Shown: piece after piece, positions 45,632 to 57,348 of the stretch
How the letters are laid out: each line of letters opens with the position of its first letter
Position numbering within the stretch: position 1 is the first letter of the stretch
Assembly (NCBI RefSeq): GCF_030272615.1
Contig: NC_081406.1
Location: forward strand, 483,321,900-483,385,899
DNA from: Cryptomeria japonica
Lineage: Eukaryota > Streptophyta > Pinopsida > Cupressales > Cupressaceae
Length of the DNA stretch: 64,000 bases
Reading direction: 5' to 3'
Notes under the pieces: model-generated
Told to the model about the DNA's origin: nothing
Seen by the model: the letters and a program-made list of their open reading frames with translations, nothing else
Database searches by the model: none
Made by a program: the position numbers and the translations under genes

Positions 45632-45688
45632 GACATCAATGACAAAACATTAGTGTAACACATAATAAATTCTTCCAAATGGCCAAGA
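45632..45688 (-). repeat. B 5' LTR, part 2
   Basis: These are the last 57 bases of the B LTR, matching 19292-19348. It ends GGCCAAGA, a mutated CCAACA, then the TSD ATTAC. Confidence 0.9.
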
Positions 45689-45693
45689 ATTAC

Positions 45694-46524
45694 ATGATTA
45701 TTACATATATTTATACAAACCCTCAACCTATATTTCAAGGTTGGCAGAACCCTCAATAAAAATTACAAAATATTATCCTCACATGATAAAATAATACATG
45801 TAGACCAAAACAATGTCGGCTAAGACATAGTCTGGACCCAAATCAATACCGCAAATATGAAACACCTCCAAGAATTACATCTCGATCATCTGCAACACGT
45901 TACAACCATCAAGAATGTCACATAACAAGAAGAGCATCACTGGATAAGGAAAATATTCAATAATGCACATAATAATTAATGCAGACCACCAATAAGCACA
46001 GAACATGATCTAAAATCATTGACAAGCAATGTGAATTGCATCACAACAACCGCAACAACTTGTATTACTAGGATCATCATCATCTCTCTACCAGAGAACA
46101 AGAACAACAACATAACTAACTTTAACCTGAAAGATTTTCTTGTGGATATCCATATCATGGAGCAAACTAACTAAGGACACACGTCAACTTCCAAAACACA
46201 TTCCACTCATCCACAACCAAATATATAATAATTTTGGAGCAATACGAAGCACAAACCATAATACTAAATAACATGAATAATTGCATAAAATCGCAATAGC
46301 GTATCTCATAAATTGATCAAATCATCATGCAAACCTCTACAAATGGGATTGAACCATCTATAGACAACATATAGAAACCCTTTAAACCACATCAACTTAT
46401 CTACAATACATAGGCTAAACTAACTCATCCAATCAAATGCAACACTGAAATACACAAAATAAAAATTTCCAACAATCTCCACACATGTTGACATTAATGA
46501 CAACATATCAACCAATATCCAACA
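45694..46524 (-). repeat. C 5' LTR, part 2
   Basis: It continues from 18100 after the duplicated ATTAC (45689-45693). It matches 10541-11411 and ends AATATCCAACA at 46524. Short open frames inside are not coding. Confidence 0.88.
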
Positions 46525-46539
46525 ACTATAAATATTATT

Positions 46540-46968
46540 CCCTTTGGAGTCATGAAATAATTAGGGATGTGGATTGATAGTAATTATGGGAAATAATATG
46601 CCATGGATAACAGATCAATTCCATTAATAGGAGTCCTCAATGATTTAGAGGTCAAATTGGCTAATTTACCTTAAGCCACTTACAAAGTTGATGTGTCAGT
46701 AGTTGATGTCCCACCAAACTATGGTATTCTCCTATCTAGACAATGGACCAATGTTGTAGGTGGCAATCTGTAGTTAGACTTGTCTTATGCAACTATCCTA
46801 GTGAATAAAAGTGAGGTCAAAATGGAAAGAGAGTCAAGGTCTGATACTACAGTTGAGCATATAGACCGAAATAACATAGTATGTTTCTATGACATTGATA
46901 TGGATTGTTTAGGGTTGAATGAGATCAACAACTCCCTCAAAACACATTCCCCATCAATGAGGAAGTGA
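46540..46968 (+). pseudogene. F protease region
   Basis: Translated across stops, this gives IPFGVMK, RSIPLIGVLNDLEVKLANLP and VDVSVVDVPPNYGILLSRQW. The last is the C-terminal hallmark of gypsy retropepsins (family: DVVVxDIPPxxGMLLSRxW). The following open frame 46780-46968 is the linker before the RNase H-like domain. The catalytic DTG is not in the window, as it lies upstream of the C insertion. Confidence 0.7.
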
Positions 46969-46984
46969 AGAGGACTGGGAAGTA

Positions 46985-47380
46985 TTTGTGTCAAATGTAC
47001 GCTGATGGGGCATGTAGCAAAGAAGGTTCAAGAGCTAGAATAATCTATATTGCACCTAATGGAAAGGCATTCAAATAATCATTCTAGCTACTATTTGAAT
47101 GCACAAATAATGTGGCCGAGTATGAGGTATTTCTCTTAGGATTGAATCTAGCCACTAAGCATGGGATAAAAATGTTGACAATATGTGGGGATTTAGAATT
47201 GGTTGTATCCTAGATCAAATAAAAATATAATTCCAAGAACAAGAGTTTGAAGCAATACAAATGTGTTGTCTTGGACTTGATAGAGTTATTTGATGCTTTC
47301 AATATAAGTTGGGTTGAAAGATCAAAAAATATAATGGTAAATTTTTTGGATAACATATCCTTGAAAAGTAATGATATCAC
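46985..47380 (+). pseudogene. F RNase H-like domain upstream of RT
   Basis: Reading across stops, the order is MYADGACSKEGSRARIIYIA (first Asp), FECTNNVAEYEVFLLGLNLA (Glu), TICGDLELVVS (Asp) and LKQYKCVVLDLIELFDAFNI. VERSKNIMVNFLDNIS follows, where the last conserved Asp appears to be Asn. This is a complete RNase H fold placed between protease and RT. A second RNase H is known in plant Tat-related gypsy elements. Stops near 47075, 47084 and 47213 kill it. Confidence 0.78.
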
Positions 47381-47823
47381 TCTTGCAGGCATATCTAAGG
47401 TGGAAGTGAAAACTAGGCCATCTATCCCAAACAATGTATGCATTTGGCAAGTTTTCAATGATGATGATGGTCTACTCAGATTCCTTCACTATGTTGATGA
47501 AAATGAAAGACAAGAGATAGACTTCAATACATTTGTTGAAGTTGTTGAGGGTAAAGACACAGTGTTTGGGACTGAATTTGTTCAATTAAAAACCAACAAG
47601 ATCCCAAGGGGACTGGTATAATTAGAGAGAGAGTTTGATAGAAATGATAGTCAAGCTATAAATCCATCCCCAGTCAGCAAGGAAGATTCAGAAGAAGTAA
47701 ACTTGGGAAATGAATCATCTCCTAAAAAGGTGTACATTGGTAAGAAAATCAACCCACAAATAAGGACTATGTTGATAGCCTTATTAAGGAAATACAAGCA
47801 TGTTTTTTCTTGGGCTTATGATG
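47247..47823 (+). pseudogene. F linker and start of RT
   Basis: The open frame 47247-47621 ends FGTEFVQLKTNKIPRGLV. After a stop come LEREFDRND, KVYIGKKINPQIRTMLIALL and RKYKHVFSWAYD. The last of these is the conserved start of the RT module (family: KDVFAWSYEDLK). The frame stops where LTR G inserted and resumes at 55307 with DLKTYRED. Confidence 0.75.
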
Positions 47824-50800
47824 TGTTGGCATTGTGTTGTCATTGATGTCAACCGATATAGAAGAATGCAATCAGTATGATAGATTGTTGGTATTGCTAT
47901 CATTGATGTCAACCGATATAGCAGGATAACCAATATAGGAGAAGAGTTGATGTGTTGTCATTAGTGACCATCAATATGCAAAAGGATGAATCGGTATGTA
48001 CCGATATGCTAGTGGTAAAGATTAAGAGACCAGTGATTAAAGAGACCGGTGAGTAAAAGGTCATTGACATAGTGATGCATACAACCGACATGAAAGATAA
48101 GGCATACTGTTACACTAATTGTGATAGGTTGATAGAGTAAGGTGCTTTTGTGAGCAAGCTGACATATGGAAATATTGTAATGCTCGCCAAAATACCCCAG
48201 AGAAATATAGCTAAAAACATGCTAATTTAATTTTTTTTAAAACAATACAACACATAACATCACTTAAGCAATGCAGTGAGCACACAACAACATTTAAGTG
48301 TTATGAACATAGAATAATTCACTCAAGCTATTCAAACAATTACGCAAGCGGAATACAATAAATCATTACTACTACCTCCCTAGGGTATCTCAACAACATT
48401 ACTTAATCTACCTACATAAGAAATAAACATTTACTTTCTTCTAGATCAATACCTCATAATATTAATCATTATACACACATAGGTGCATCATAGACATACC
48501 TAACACTCATGATATGCAACCTACTTAATATTTTATTAAATATGAGATTCTATCTTTCAATGCACCACTATTTCCTTTTTCACTTAGATTCATTTTATAC
48601 ACCAAGTCCAAATGTTCCTATTACCTTTAACCAACCTTCGACTATGGACATCACCATTCATATATCAGGATTAACCCTTACATTGCATTAACATCATTTC
48701 CATTTACGATTAACTTCCACATAATCATTTATGATTCTATGCTTCTAGCATACTTATTACTTCATCATGATTCCTAAAGTACATAAGGCAATACTCACAA
48801 ACCATTTAACCCATATCTCATTTAATACTCATAAAATCTCTTACACTATATCAACTAACCAACAATCATCTCATTAAAAAATTAAGTAACTACACGAATT
48901 CATCTCGACACAAATTAAGGTACAATATCCTAATTCCATAACAACTAATAGCATCCACCAAATGTAGATATAATTCTTAAACCATAACACATGATACATT
49001 CTAATCCTTTCCTAAAAGACAAGAACTCATTTAATCGTCTTCCATACACTTACTAGTAATTTCCATTAATAAGATTAGTAATTCATTCATTAAGAACATC
49101 CATACAATATTTTCATAAGGAACATTCAACTACATCCGAAGCATTATAAGATTTTCAATCCTACCATTAGATCACTAACTACGAAGTATGATACTATAAT
49201 TTCAAATTCTTTAATCACAACTCATAAACATGTGCTAAGATATCTTCCAACATTACTCAAACTCATACATCCTATCAAGACATAACATTTCTTCTACTTA
49301 AATTATTAGTTAAAGACATCATTTCAAATCTAATACCATTATCATAACATTTACCCAATTTACTTTTAACATGGCTCATCAAGAATACAAAATACATCAT
49401 TTCATTTTAAACAACAATACTTATCCACATCTCATGCATCCATTTCATTTAATATAAATATGTTACAATACAACTCAAGGTTCATCATTACAATCATCTA
49501 CCATAATCAAAAGCTATCACTATAAGTAGAACAACATAATCATTTCTCATATACATGACTTCTTTTACAACCATTACATAAGAATTTGATTACATAAATC
49601 ACATCATCATTTACATTCTTGCTACAATTATTATCCATGAATAATATAAAGAAGCATCCTCATCCACACAAGAAGAATCCAAAGATTGAAACTTCCCAAT
49701 GGTTTAAAATCACCAACCACCCGACCATGTGGAACCAAAGGAACCACCCCCCGTGCTAGGAGATGACACAAGGTCCCAACACAAATTCTACATCTAGGCT
49801 GACACTCAAAACCAAAGAGACTAACCAACAAGGACTCTCAAGCAAGAACGCACACAGAGCCACAAGAAGAAAATCCCAGAGGCGTAAAACTCATAAGGAC
49901 ATAAATGCATCCAATAAGCATATTCATAAATCACAAAGGGGGGAACACATGTAGGAGTGGAGTGTCATCACATGCCATCCTCATAACATAATAACAGAAG
50001 GCACTAGCCTAATGGACATGTGGAGCCATCTCAACCTATGAGAGACCAAGGGAGATTAGCTTACCATCTTCATGGCCTTCTCATGCTTATCCTAAAACAT
50101 CCTCCCTAGGACTAAGCCATGAGGGTCAAAACTATTCATTATCTTGTTTAAATGAGTTATAATTTTCCCATCCCAATTAATTCATTACCAATGTTATCAC
50201 TTGCTTACAAATCATGGAAAACTTCAATGTGCCCTGGTGGTCTAGACTTCATGCATCCTTACAAGGAACCTCATGCCAGCCTATCTCTCATGACCCCGGT
50301 CATCACAAGGAAGCCCACTCCTCCTAACATGGCCCAACAACACATCACAAGAGGCTCTACCAACATAAATACATGAAAATAATACTCAATGCAGCCAATA
50401 ACTTCCACACATACTCTCACAACATATGCAAGGCTACAACAACATCGATATAACAAAATGAGCCTCTTGGATAGCAATAAACAAAGGCATATCAAGCCAT
50501 CAAATAGAAGATAACATCACAACAAGGCCTACTCACTTGCTGGTCCAAAATAACATATATATTCACCTCAATCATCCATGGCCTATTCACATGGAAGAGA
50601 GTCTATAATGTCCACAATGGTACAGAGGAGCAAATATACATAAGACCATCCAAATACATCAAAATTGATAAAAGCCAAATCTGGAAAATATAACAGCCCT
50701 CAAATAAAACCTCCGGTACAAAAATTAATCCAGAAAGTACCACACAAGCAAACAAATAGCAAATTAACCTACAGGAAAAACCAGTCCAAGCCTTTAAACC

Positions 50801-50895
50801 AATTTAAATCCAACCACCAGAAATCTCCAAATTAATCTCAGAAATTCATTCACCAAAGATGCCAATTCCCATGAATGCACAGGAAGGCCTATTTA

Positions 50896-50926
50896 TTAAA
50901 AAAAAAAAAAAAAAACAAAAAAAAAC
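50896..50926. repeat. Poly(A) tract
   Basis: A run of about 19 A, one C and nine more A. It lies inside the non-coding element and has no retroposon body on either side, so it is read as a simple repeat. Confidence 0.8.
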
Positions 50927-51799
50927 CAAGCAAAACCATCCTCCAATCAAAATATTCCAAAAACATTATATTCCATACTTTCCTTCCCAAAGTTCAAGAA
51001 AATAAAATATATTTTCTACCTACCATAAAATTCCAGCCAATCAAATCCAAGGGTAGGTAAAATAAATTAAACCATTGACCTCGGGTGAAAATAACTTTTA
51101 ATTAAAAGAATACAAATTACCCCCTTTTAATTACTTAATGGGTAAAATAATATTACCCAATAAATAAAAATCCACTTCAACATTAAATAAATAATAAACA
51201 CTTGAAGGCCAATATTAAATAAAAACTCCATGCATGACACGGACTCAGAAAGACACAGAAGGCTTTCAGCAAACCCAGAAATACAAATATTTCCCACAAA
51301 CTATAAAATAAAACCTTACAACAAATTTATGCCTTAATATATTTCCTTCCTCACTATACAAATTTTAGATTCATTTCCCCAAGCTCACACATTCAATCTG
51401 CAGACACGGAGCATATAGGAAAACTGTAAAATAAAATATAAAAAGGTAGAATAACATCTCCAACCTGCAACCCATGTTATGGAAGAAGCTAAAGAATAGA
51501 TTCCACCAACCAAACCAAATCCAACCCAAGCTCTAGCCAAAATCCAAGAGAGAAGAAAACCAAAACCAAGAAGAAAACTTGCTAGAGAAAATTTTCCAGA
51601 GAGGAACCAACCCACGAAAAACTTCACGGAAAAGAAAATAAAAAGACAAACATTAACAAAAAACCCTAGCCTCAATCTCAGCCAATCAAAATATTCCAAT
51701 CTATAATATATTTTACCAACCCCACCATATAATATAATTTTACCTCCCTTTCTAAATTCAACCAATAAGAGAAGAGGGTAGTTAAGGTAAATATAAATC

Positions 51800-52330
51800 A
51801 TGTTTTTTTACAATTTGGTGGGAATGTTTTATCATTTTATTATTTATACAACCCACTTAATATAAAAGTCAAACTAATAAATAAAACATGAGCCACAGTT
51901 AAATAAATTAAATGGGAAAATTAAATTAAATAAACCAAAGGCTCATAAATGAATTAATGAACTAGATAAACACTAAAAGACAAATAAATATTAAACCATA
52001 GGCGATTAAATAAATAAATAAATACCAATAAAGGTCAAATCACAAATAAATATAAAACACATCATAAGCTAAACAATAAATATTAAATAAATATTAAATC
52101 ATCATTAAAATAAATAAACATTTAAATATCAAATAATCAAATAACCAAAAAGGAAAGAATCCAATAAATTAAATTAAACATTAGATAACCAAATAATCAA
52201 ATCGCTATTAATCAAAATAATTAAAATAAACATCATTAATTATTTAATCTTGCATCAATAATCAAATAGTCAATCTCAACATAAAAGAAATAATCAGCCA
52301 ATACTAACATATTCACAACACAGAAGAAAC
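51800..52330. repeat. AT-rich low-complexity tract (ATAAATAAA type)
   Basis: About 500 bases are dominated by AAATAAATA-type words, including TAAATAAATAAATA near 52010. There is no open frame or fixed period. Confidence 0.7.
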
Positions 52331-55306
52331 CCAGCTTACTAACTATCATGACGACTTGTGCCAAGACACTGACGACTCACAGTGAACAACTTAGACCTAG
52401 AGTATGTGAGGGGAAATTGTGCCAACTCCGAATCACATACCATTGGGATTTAAAGACATGCTCAGACCTGTGGAGCCAGGTGGAGTCGGTGTCTGGTACC
52501 TGCAGATCCTTCATCCACAAAGAAACGATACAACATATACATATATATATTATAATAGACAAGGGTTAGAGAATCGCAACGACACATCCCGCTCGCAATG
52601 AGTGATGTAGAATTGTCTCTATCCCGAAGACAGTCATACAACAATCAAACACACAATAAGATCAACTCATCATAGATAATCATTAAATATGGTTAGTACA
52701 TAAAAACATCATCAAGTGCATGATTAGTATAATTCACGATTATAGTAAGGCATGTAAAATCCATCAACAATTATGCTCATCAAATCACATGATCAATATA
52801 ATCTTTCAATAGTCAATCACATAATAAGCATATAGTGTCTAATAAATCACACGATCATTAATGATAGTATCAACATCCTATAAATCATCTGAAATAGCCT
52901 ATGCCCAATAGTGTTTATCATGCATGAATTAAAGGTCAACTCTAGTCAAACAAGTCAAGTCAAGGGTGGACCCTACAAAGATACTAGGACATATGTCAAG
53001 TTGAAGATGTATCCTCCCCTTGATAAATTCAAACTTGTACTAGCATAATGATTCCCTGATATAGGCAGGTGATTGAATGTAGAGACCAGATGAACAAGTG
53101 GAAGATGAAAAAGCCTCCAAAGCATGAGATTAGAAATGCACACTGGATAAGCAAGTTAAAACAAGGTGTGCTACCGGGATAGTGAAGGAAGAATGAGGTG
53201 TTGAGATGGTGTGTTTGTCATCTTGACAAACTAGTTAAGAGGAGAACCATTTAGATGAAGGACACTAGTGATTCTGTTGGAACATACATGGTGACATCGG
53301 GATGCAGATGAAGGTTAGTACAGAGCAGTTGGATTTTCATGACTTGGTGTCATCAATGTGTCTCACCAGCAAGAAGGAAAGTATGTTGTCCATCGACAGA
53401 CACATCTATTGGAATCTACATTGGTGATAGTTGACATGTTATGTCAACTGTTGAATCATCATAGAAGAAACAAGGAAGATAAGGTTCTCACCTGATAAAG
53501 AGGAGTGCAACAAACTGAAGGTTAAGGAGAGTGTGATCAGAGAGACACACCAGATAAGCATTTGAAGAAGGTGTGTTGAGTTGCCACCGGTGCAGATCTA
53601 AAGGAGTATGATGACATCAAGTCATCTAGGTAATTATCAGTAAACAAGGATATCGATATGCAGCTGAGTGAGAAGAATATGAAAGATTGGAAGACCTTCA
53701 TCTGATGGAGCTACACATATTGAGTTACTCTTGATAGTTGTTGAGGACCGACATGGTTGATGAACAGTTGATGTAGTATACCAACAAGATTAGGCTAGTG
53801 TTGGCATGAAGGTTTACCGAAAAGGTGTTATGTGCCAGTAGGGTTTGTTAACTAGCAGATGAAATTGGTTATATGTGTAGTCGGTGACTAGGCATGAACC
53901 AACAGAGCAGTGTGATGAGGTGGATATCGATAGTGATGCCATGTGAAGATGAAGTGGCAAACTTGCATGAAGTGGCAGATGAACCATGCAAAGATTGGTG
54001 AGGTTGTTGAGGTTGGTCTGACATTAATGGTGACTACAAAGCTTGAGGTGGAGTTGCAGAGGTGTGAAACTCAAGATAAAATAGATAAGAAATATTCAGG
54101 ACAAATTGATTGTGCAGATCGGATTTGGCGAAGGAAACAACTAATCCATTTATGGTGATTGACTGAGAAAAGACGATAGATTGATTGCAGGTTGCTAAAG
54201 AAGGGAGGCATGTTTTGGAAGACATGATAATGGTGGAAATGTGCAGGTAGTCATCTCAGAGTTGTGATCCAATCATATCTGATTAGATTCAATGTGCCTC
54301 GTGATTAGTGGAGGAAAACCTAAGGTGCCAAGTTTGAATTGGCTTTTGACGGGAAGACAAGACTATAAATATGCAAGCCAAATATATTGATAAAGCTGTT
54401 GTGAAGTGATTGAGTGCTAGAGGAGAGAGTGTTGCTACTATAAAAAGAGATAAAATTAGTCAAGTGCTCATCAAGAGTCAGAGTGTGAGAGAGAATCAGG
54501 TTGAAGAGTTCAACCGGTAAGAGCGAGGCAACCAGAAGTCGGCCTTTGAGTCTGACAAAGGAGGAAACTGGTGGTGACTAAACCAACATAAAAGAGCCAT
54601 AGCAGATTGCAGAGAAGGGAAGCTAAGGACCGATTGGAATCAGATGATAGATATCTGATTGAGTTATCAAGACTGATGGTGGAGAGAAGTAAAGTAGTTG
54701 AGAGAAGAGGTGACTAGCAGAGAGAACCGGTAGAGTGTAAACCGATAAAGAAACAACAGAGAGAGGTGAACCAGTGTAGGAGAGAAGGTGTCTTACCGAA
54801 AAAGTAAAGTATATGAAATGGTTAGAAGATTCACTTGTAACAGAATAACTACTTTTGTATTTGATGCTATCATTGTGATCACTGAGTTGTAGCTCGATGT
54901 AGGGGTTGTAGCTCCTTTGGATTGTTGCCCATAAACTAGCAGGGGTTGTAGCCCATAAATCAGTTAGGGGTTGGTGATCCTTGGATTGGTACCCTAAATC
55001 AAGTGTTGTAGCTCCTTGGGTTAGTGCCCTAAACTTTGTAATAGATTTCATTGTGAGGCTAGATTGGATTAGTAGACTCAAACAACATTGCTCATGGAGG
55101 TTTTTCCCATCTTGGGTTTTCCTCGTACATACTAGTGTTATGAGATGTCCCCTTGTGTGTGGTTGCATTTGTGTTGGTCTCCCCACTAACTGATATGTCT
55201 ACATTGAGTTAGATCTATGAACTTGTATACTCTCATAGGATAGTTAAAGGGAAAATATTGAGAACCACTAATTCACCCCCCTCTTAGTGGTGCATTATGT
55301 CTAACA

Positions 55307-55337
55307 TAATGATCTAAAGACTTATAGAGAAGATTTG
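55307..55337 (+). pseudogene. F RT, 31-base scrap between G and A'
   Basis: After the mutated TSD TAATG it reads through the codons for DLKTYREDL of the RT module. It ends with the TSD ATTTG of element A' (55333-55337). It links 47823 with 62053 and proves both insertions hit one gene. Confidence 0.75.
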
Positions 55338-56185
55338 TGTTGAAAATATACACTCGGATGAGAAAAGTTGATGTTGTCATTGATGGCAACCAACTGGTAA
55401 CATGGTTCATAGGTTACACCAGCAACATACATCATCTACCGGCATCGGTGGGCACTACAATTTTACTCACACCAGCATCAAGTCTACACCGTCAGCAAAT
55501 TATACCGGTATTCCAAGCCAACTTGGAATTGATATTGCTTATGTGAAATGTTTTGTATTGTAATTATATTTGTATAGCTGACATGATGTATTGTAAAGAT
55601 GCATATATGTATAAGATCTTATAGGTCATTTTGTAATGAAATTAGGTATGTATGTAAGTGAATAACTGTATATGCATTTTGATGTAATTATCCTATGAGA
55701 GAATAAGAGAAGAGCAGAGAGAAGCAAGGTTTATGGTAGAGGTATCTGATAGAGCTTAAACCGGTACTGAATCTAGGATTTTAGATGCTATTTTGAGCAG
55801 TACATTGTTATTGGATTTAACCATCCAATTGTAGCCAGTGTGACTCCATTTTGTGTTGAGCAATGAGCTCTAGGCTGTTGGCCTTTCTGCATGTGCAGGC
55901 CCCTATTGTACAAGTAATATTTATTCATATTGGCCAGTGAGTAAATATTGCAAGTCACAAATCCCACTGAGTTTTTCCCCTACTGGGTTTCCTCACCAAA
56001 AATATTTGTGTTATGGTGTGCATTGATGCTTATACTTTTATTTCTCTTTACTGCATTATTATTTGTTTATCGATATATTAATTTTGGTTAGAAAGTTGCA
56101 AACAAGTTAAAATATTTAATCTACCTGTTAGACATTGATTCACCCCCCCCTTTCAATGTCTTTGGGACTGATCAAGTATCTAACA
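55338..56185 (+). repeat. A' 5' LTR
   Basis: This 848-base LTR runs TGTTGAAAATATACACTCGG to AGTATCTAACA. TTGTCATTGATGGCAA lies near 55374. The C-tract before the end is CACCCCCCCCTTTCAATG. Confidence 0.92.
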
Positions 56186-56187
56186 AT

Positions 56188-56199
56188 TGGTATTAGATC
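56188..56199 (+). other. Primer-binding site of A'
   Basis: TGGTATTAGATC, two changes from the initiator tRNA-Met complement, two bases after the LTR end. Confidence 0.82.
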
Positions 56200-56256
56200 C
56201 TAGTCCTGTATTTATAGAAGCCTAATAGCTTGAGGAAGATTCTGAAACGGGTACTG

Positions 56257-57348
56257 ATGAAAAGTTTGAGACAATAGATGGAAGGAGCTCTTGAATATTT
56301 TGATGCAGAAAAATTGAAGAATATCAAACTAGAAGATGAACTCAGAACTGCTCGGGAATTCATCAAAGCACTTCAAGATAACTTGGTTATAGCAAAGAAT
56401 AAGAGAAAATAATTACATGTACAATTGAAAAATCAATATGATGAAGAAAAGGAAACTCTCAGAGATATTGCAGAGAAATTGAGACAAGACAATAGTAACA
56501 TGAAGAATCAAATGCAAAATTTAACCATGAGATTATGCAAGGATGTTGAAGATAGAAAGAGGAATGAAGAAGATTTGGCCAGAAGACTTAATGAAAGATC
56601 AGATGAATCTCTAAGGCTTATTTATGAAAATGATATGCTTAAAACAGATTTGATTCATATGCAACATGACAAAGAGGAGCTTATGAGACGAGTTTGCACT
56701 TTGGAAAGTGAGTTGGTCACTGCAAATGAATACAAAGACAAATTCAAGAATAGTTAAGAGAAGCTTGATGATATGTTAAAAAGTCAGAAACCTAATGGAG
56801 AAACAATTGGACTTGGATTTGAACATGGAGAAAGTTTTGAGACTGCAAATAATCATGATCACAGAAAACCAGTAAGGCAACCTAATGCTTATAAATTCAA
56901 TGGGAAATGTTTAATTTGCAACAAATTTGGTCATAGAGCAAATCAGGGCAGATTTAGGAATAATCAGAATACAAACTCATCCATCGGTCAATGTTCCAAA
57001 TGCAATAAAAATGGTCATAAATCAGACAATTGCAGAATGAATGTGAAATGCTATATTTGTAGTAGATCTAGATATTTATCTAATCAATGCAGAACTCAAA
57101 CTAGTCAAGGTTATGGAAAAGCTATTTAGAAAAACAATGTAACTTGTTATGCATGTAACAAGAATGGGCATATTGCAAAATTTTGTAGAAGCAAGAGTGT
57201 ACCGGTGAACAACAAAGGATCTAATGACAAAGGCAAAGAAAAGGTAATTGAAATCAAGCAAGAATTCACTAAACAATGGATCAGGAAGAGAGATTAGAGA
57301 AATGATGAATCTATCTCTGCACCGGCAAGAGATTATTCATCTAACTAA
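56257..57348 (+). pseudogene. A' gag: coiled coil with four CCHC knuckles
   Basis: One frame from the AUG at 56257 to TAA at 57346-57348 is interrupted by stops near 56275, 56410, 56755, 57127 and 57295. The first 170 residues are coiled coil (EKLKNIKLEDELRTAREFIK, EKLRQDNSNMKNQMQNLTMR, ENDMLKTDLIHMQHDKEELM). Four knuckles follow. CLICNKFGHRANQG has lost its last Cys. CSKCNKNGHKSDNC is intact. CYICSRSRYLSNQC has Tyr for His. CYACNKNGHIAKFC is intact. The tail DYSSN matches the A tail SSSN. Confidence 0.8.

Larger units (their letters stand above)
18101..45688 (-). mobile_element. Ty1/copia element B, split by nested insertions
   Basis: This minus-strand copia element inserted into the 5' LTR of C. 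The TSD ATTAC is present at 18096-18100 and 45689-45693. The 3' LTR is 18101-19348 and the internal region 19349-27236. The 5' LTR is 27237-28432 plus 45637-45688, interrupted by element A with TSD GACAT. Both LTRs are 1,248 bases after removing A. Integrase is interrupted by K. The RT and integrase catalytic boxes are intact, but stops occur. Confidence 0.92.
10114..46524 (-). mobile_element. Ty1/copia element C, split by large nested insertions
   Basis: This is a minus-strand copia element. The 3' LTR is 10114-11411 (outer part lost at the junction with D). The internal region is 11412-17531. The 5' LTR is in two parts, 17532-18100 and 45694-46524, separated by element B with TSD ATTAC. Gene order along the minus strand is gag, protease, integrase, RT, RNase H, which defines copia. 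Its right edge abuts the protease region of gypsy F, so C sits inside F. A solo LTR interrupts RT. The copy is pseudogenic. Confidence 0.88.
46525..47823 (+). mobile_element. Ty3/gypsy element F, fragment 1 (protease, RNase H-like, RT start)
   Basis: This plus-strand gypsy internal sequence is the host of C (left edge) and of LTR G (right edge). Its domain order is protease, RNase H-like, linker, RT. It continues at 55307-55337 and 62053-62251. The gag-like piece at 2145-2576 may belong to it. It is the oldest layer visible, and stops and shifts are frequent. Confidence 0.8.
48181..53045. mobile_element. Non-coding element of about 4.9 kb in LTR G
   Basis: This AT-rich block interrupts G. 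Its ends are TGCTCG and CTAGCA, a 6-base imperfect inverted terminal repeat with TG/CA. Removing it rejoins GAAATATTGTAA with TGATTCCCTGAT-type sequence, and both flanks share TAA (or TAATG if the element starts at 48183). There is no coding domain, primer site or repeated end. A very long solo LTR or a large non-coding LTR derivative (LARD) is most likely. Orientation is not known. Its inner parts are poly(A) at about 50900, ATAAATAAA-rich DNA (51800-52330) and a less AT-rich part (52340-52620). Confidence 0.5.
47824..55306 (+). repeat. Long solo LTR G in F RT, itself interrupted
   Basis: It starts TGTTGGCATTGTGTTGTCATT and ends TGCATTATGTCTAACA. The flanks TGATG (47819-47823) and TAATG (55307-55311) are a TSD with one change. 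Without it the RT motif YDDLKTY is restored across the junction. Removing 48181-53045 leaves an LTR of about 2.6 kb (47824-48180, 53046-55306). It has the TTTTTCCCATCTTGGGTTTT, C-tract and CTCTTAGTGG landmarks of the other LTRs. There is no internal region. The 187-codon minus frame at 54623-55186 is not considered real. Confidence 0.75.

Noticed and set aside
50896-50926. Poly(A) tail of a LINE or SINE
   Set aside because: No retroposon body, promoter box or TSD was found next to it.
51385-51801. 138-codon hydrophobic minus-strand frame
   Set aside because: It is a product of AT-rich, T-biased non-coding DNA within the 4.9-kb block, with no motif and no neighbour supporting it.
54623-55186. 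187-codon minus-strand frame in LTR G
   Set aside because: It lies wholly inside an LTR, covers the C-tract and TTTTTCCC landmarks in reverse, and has no domain.
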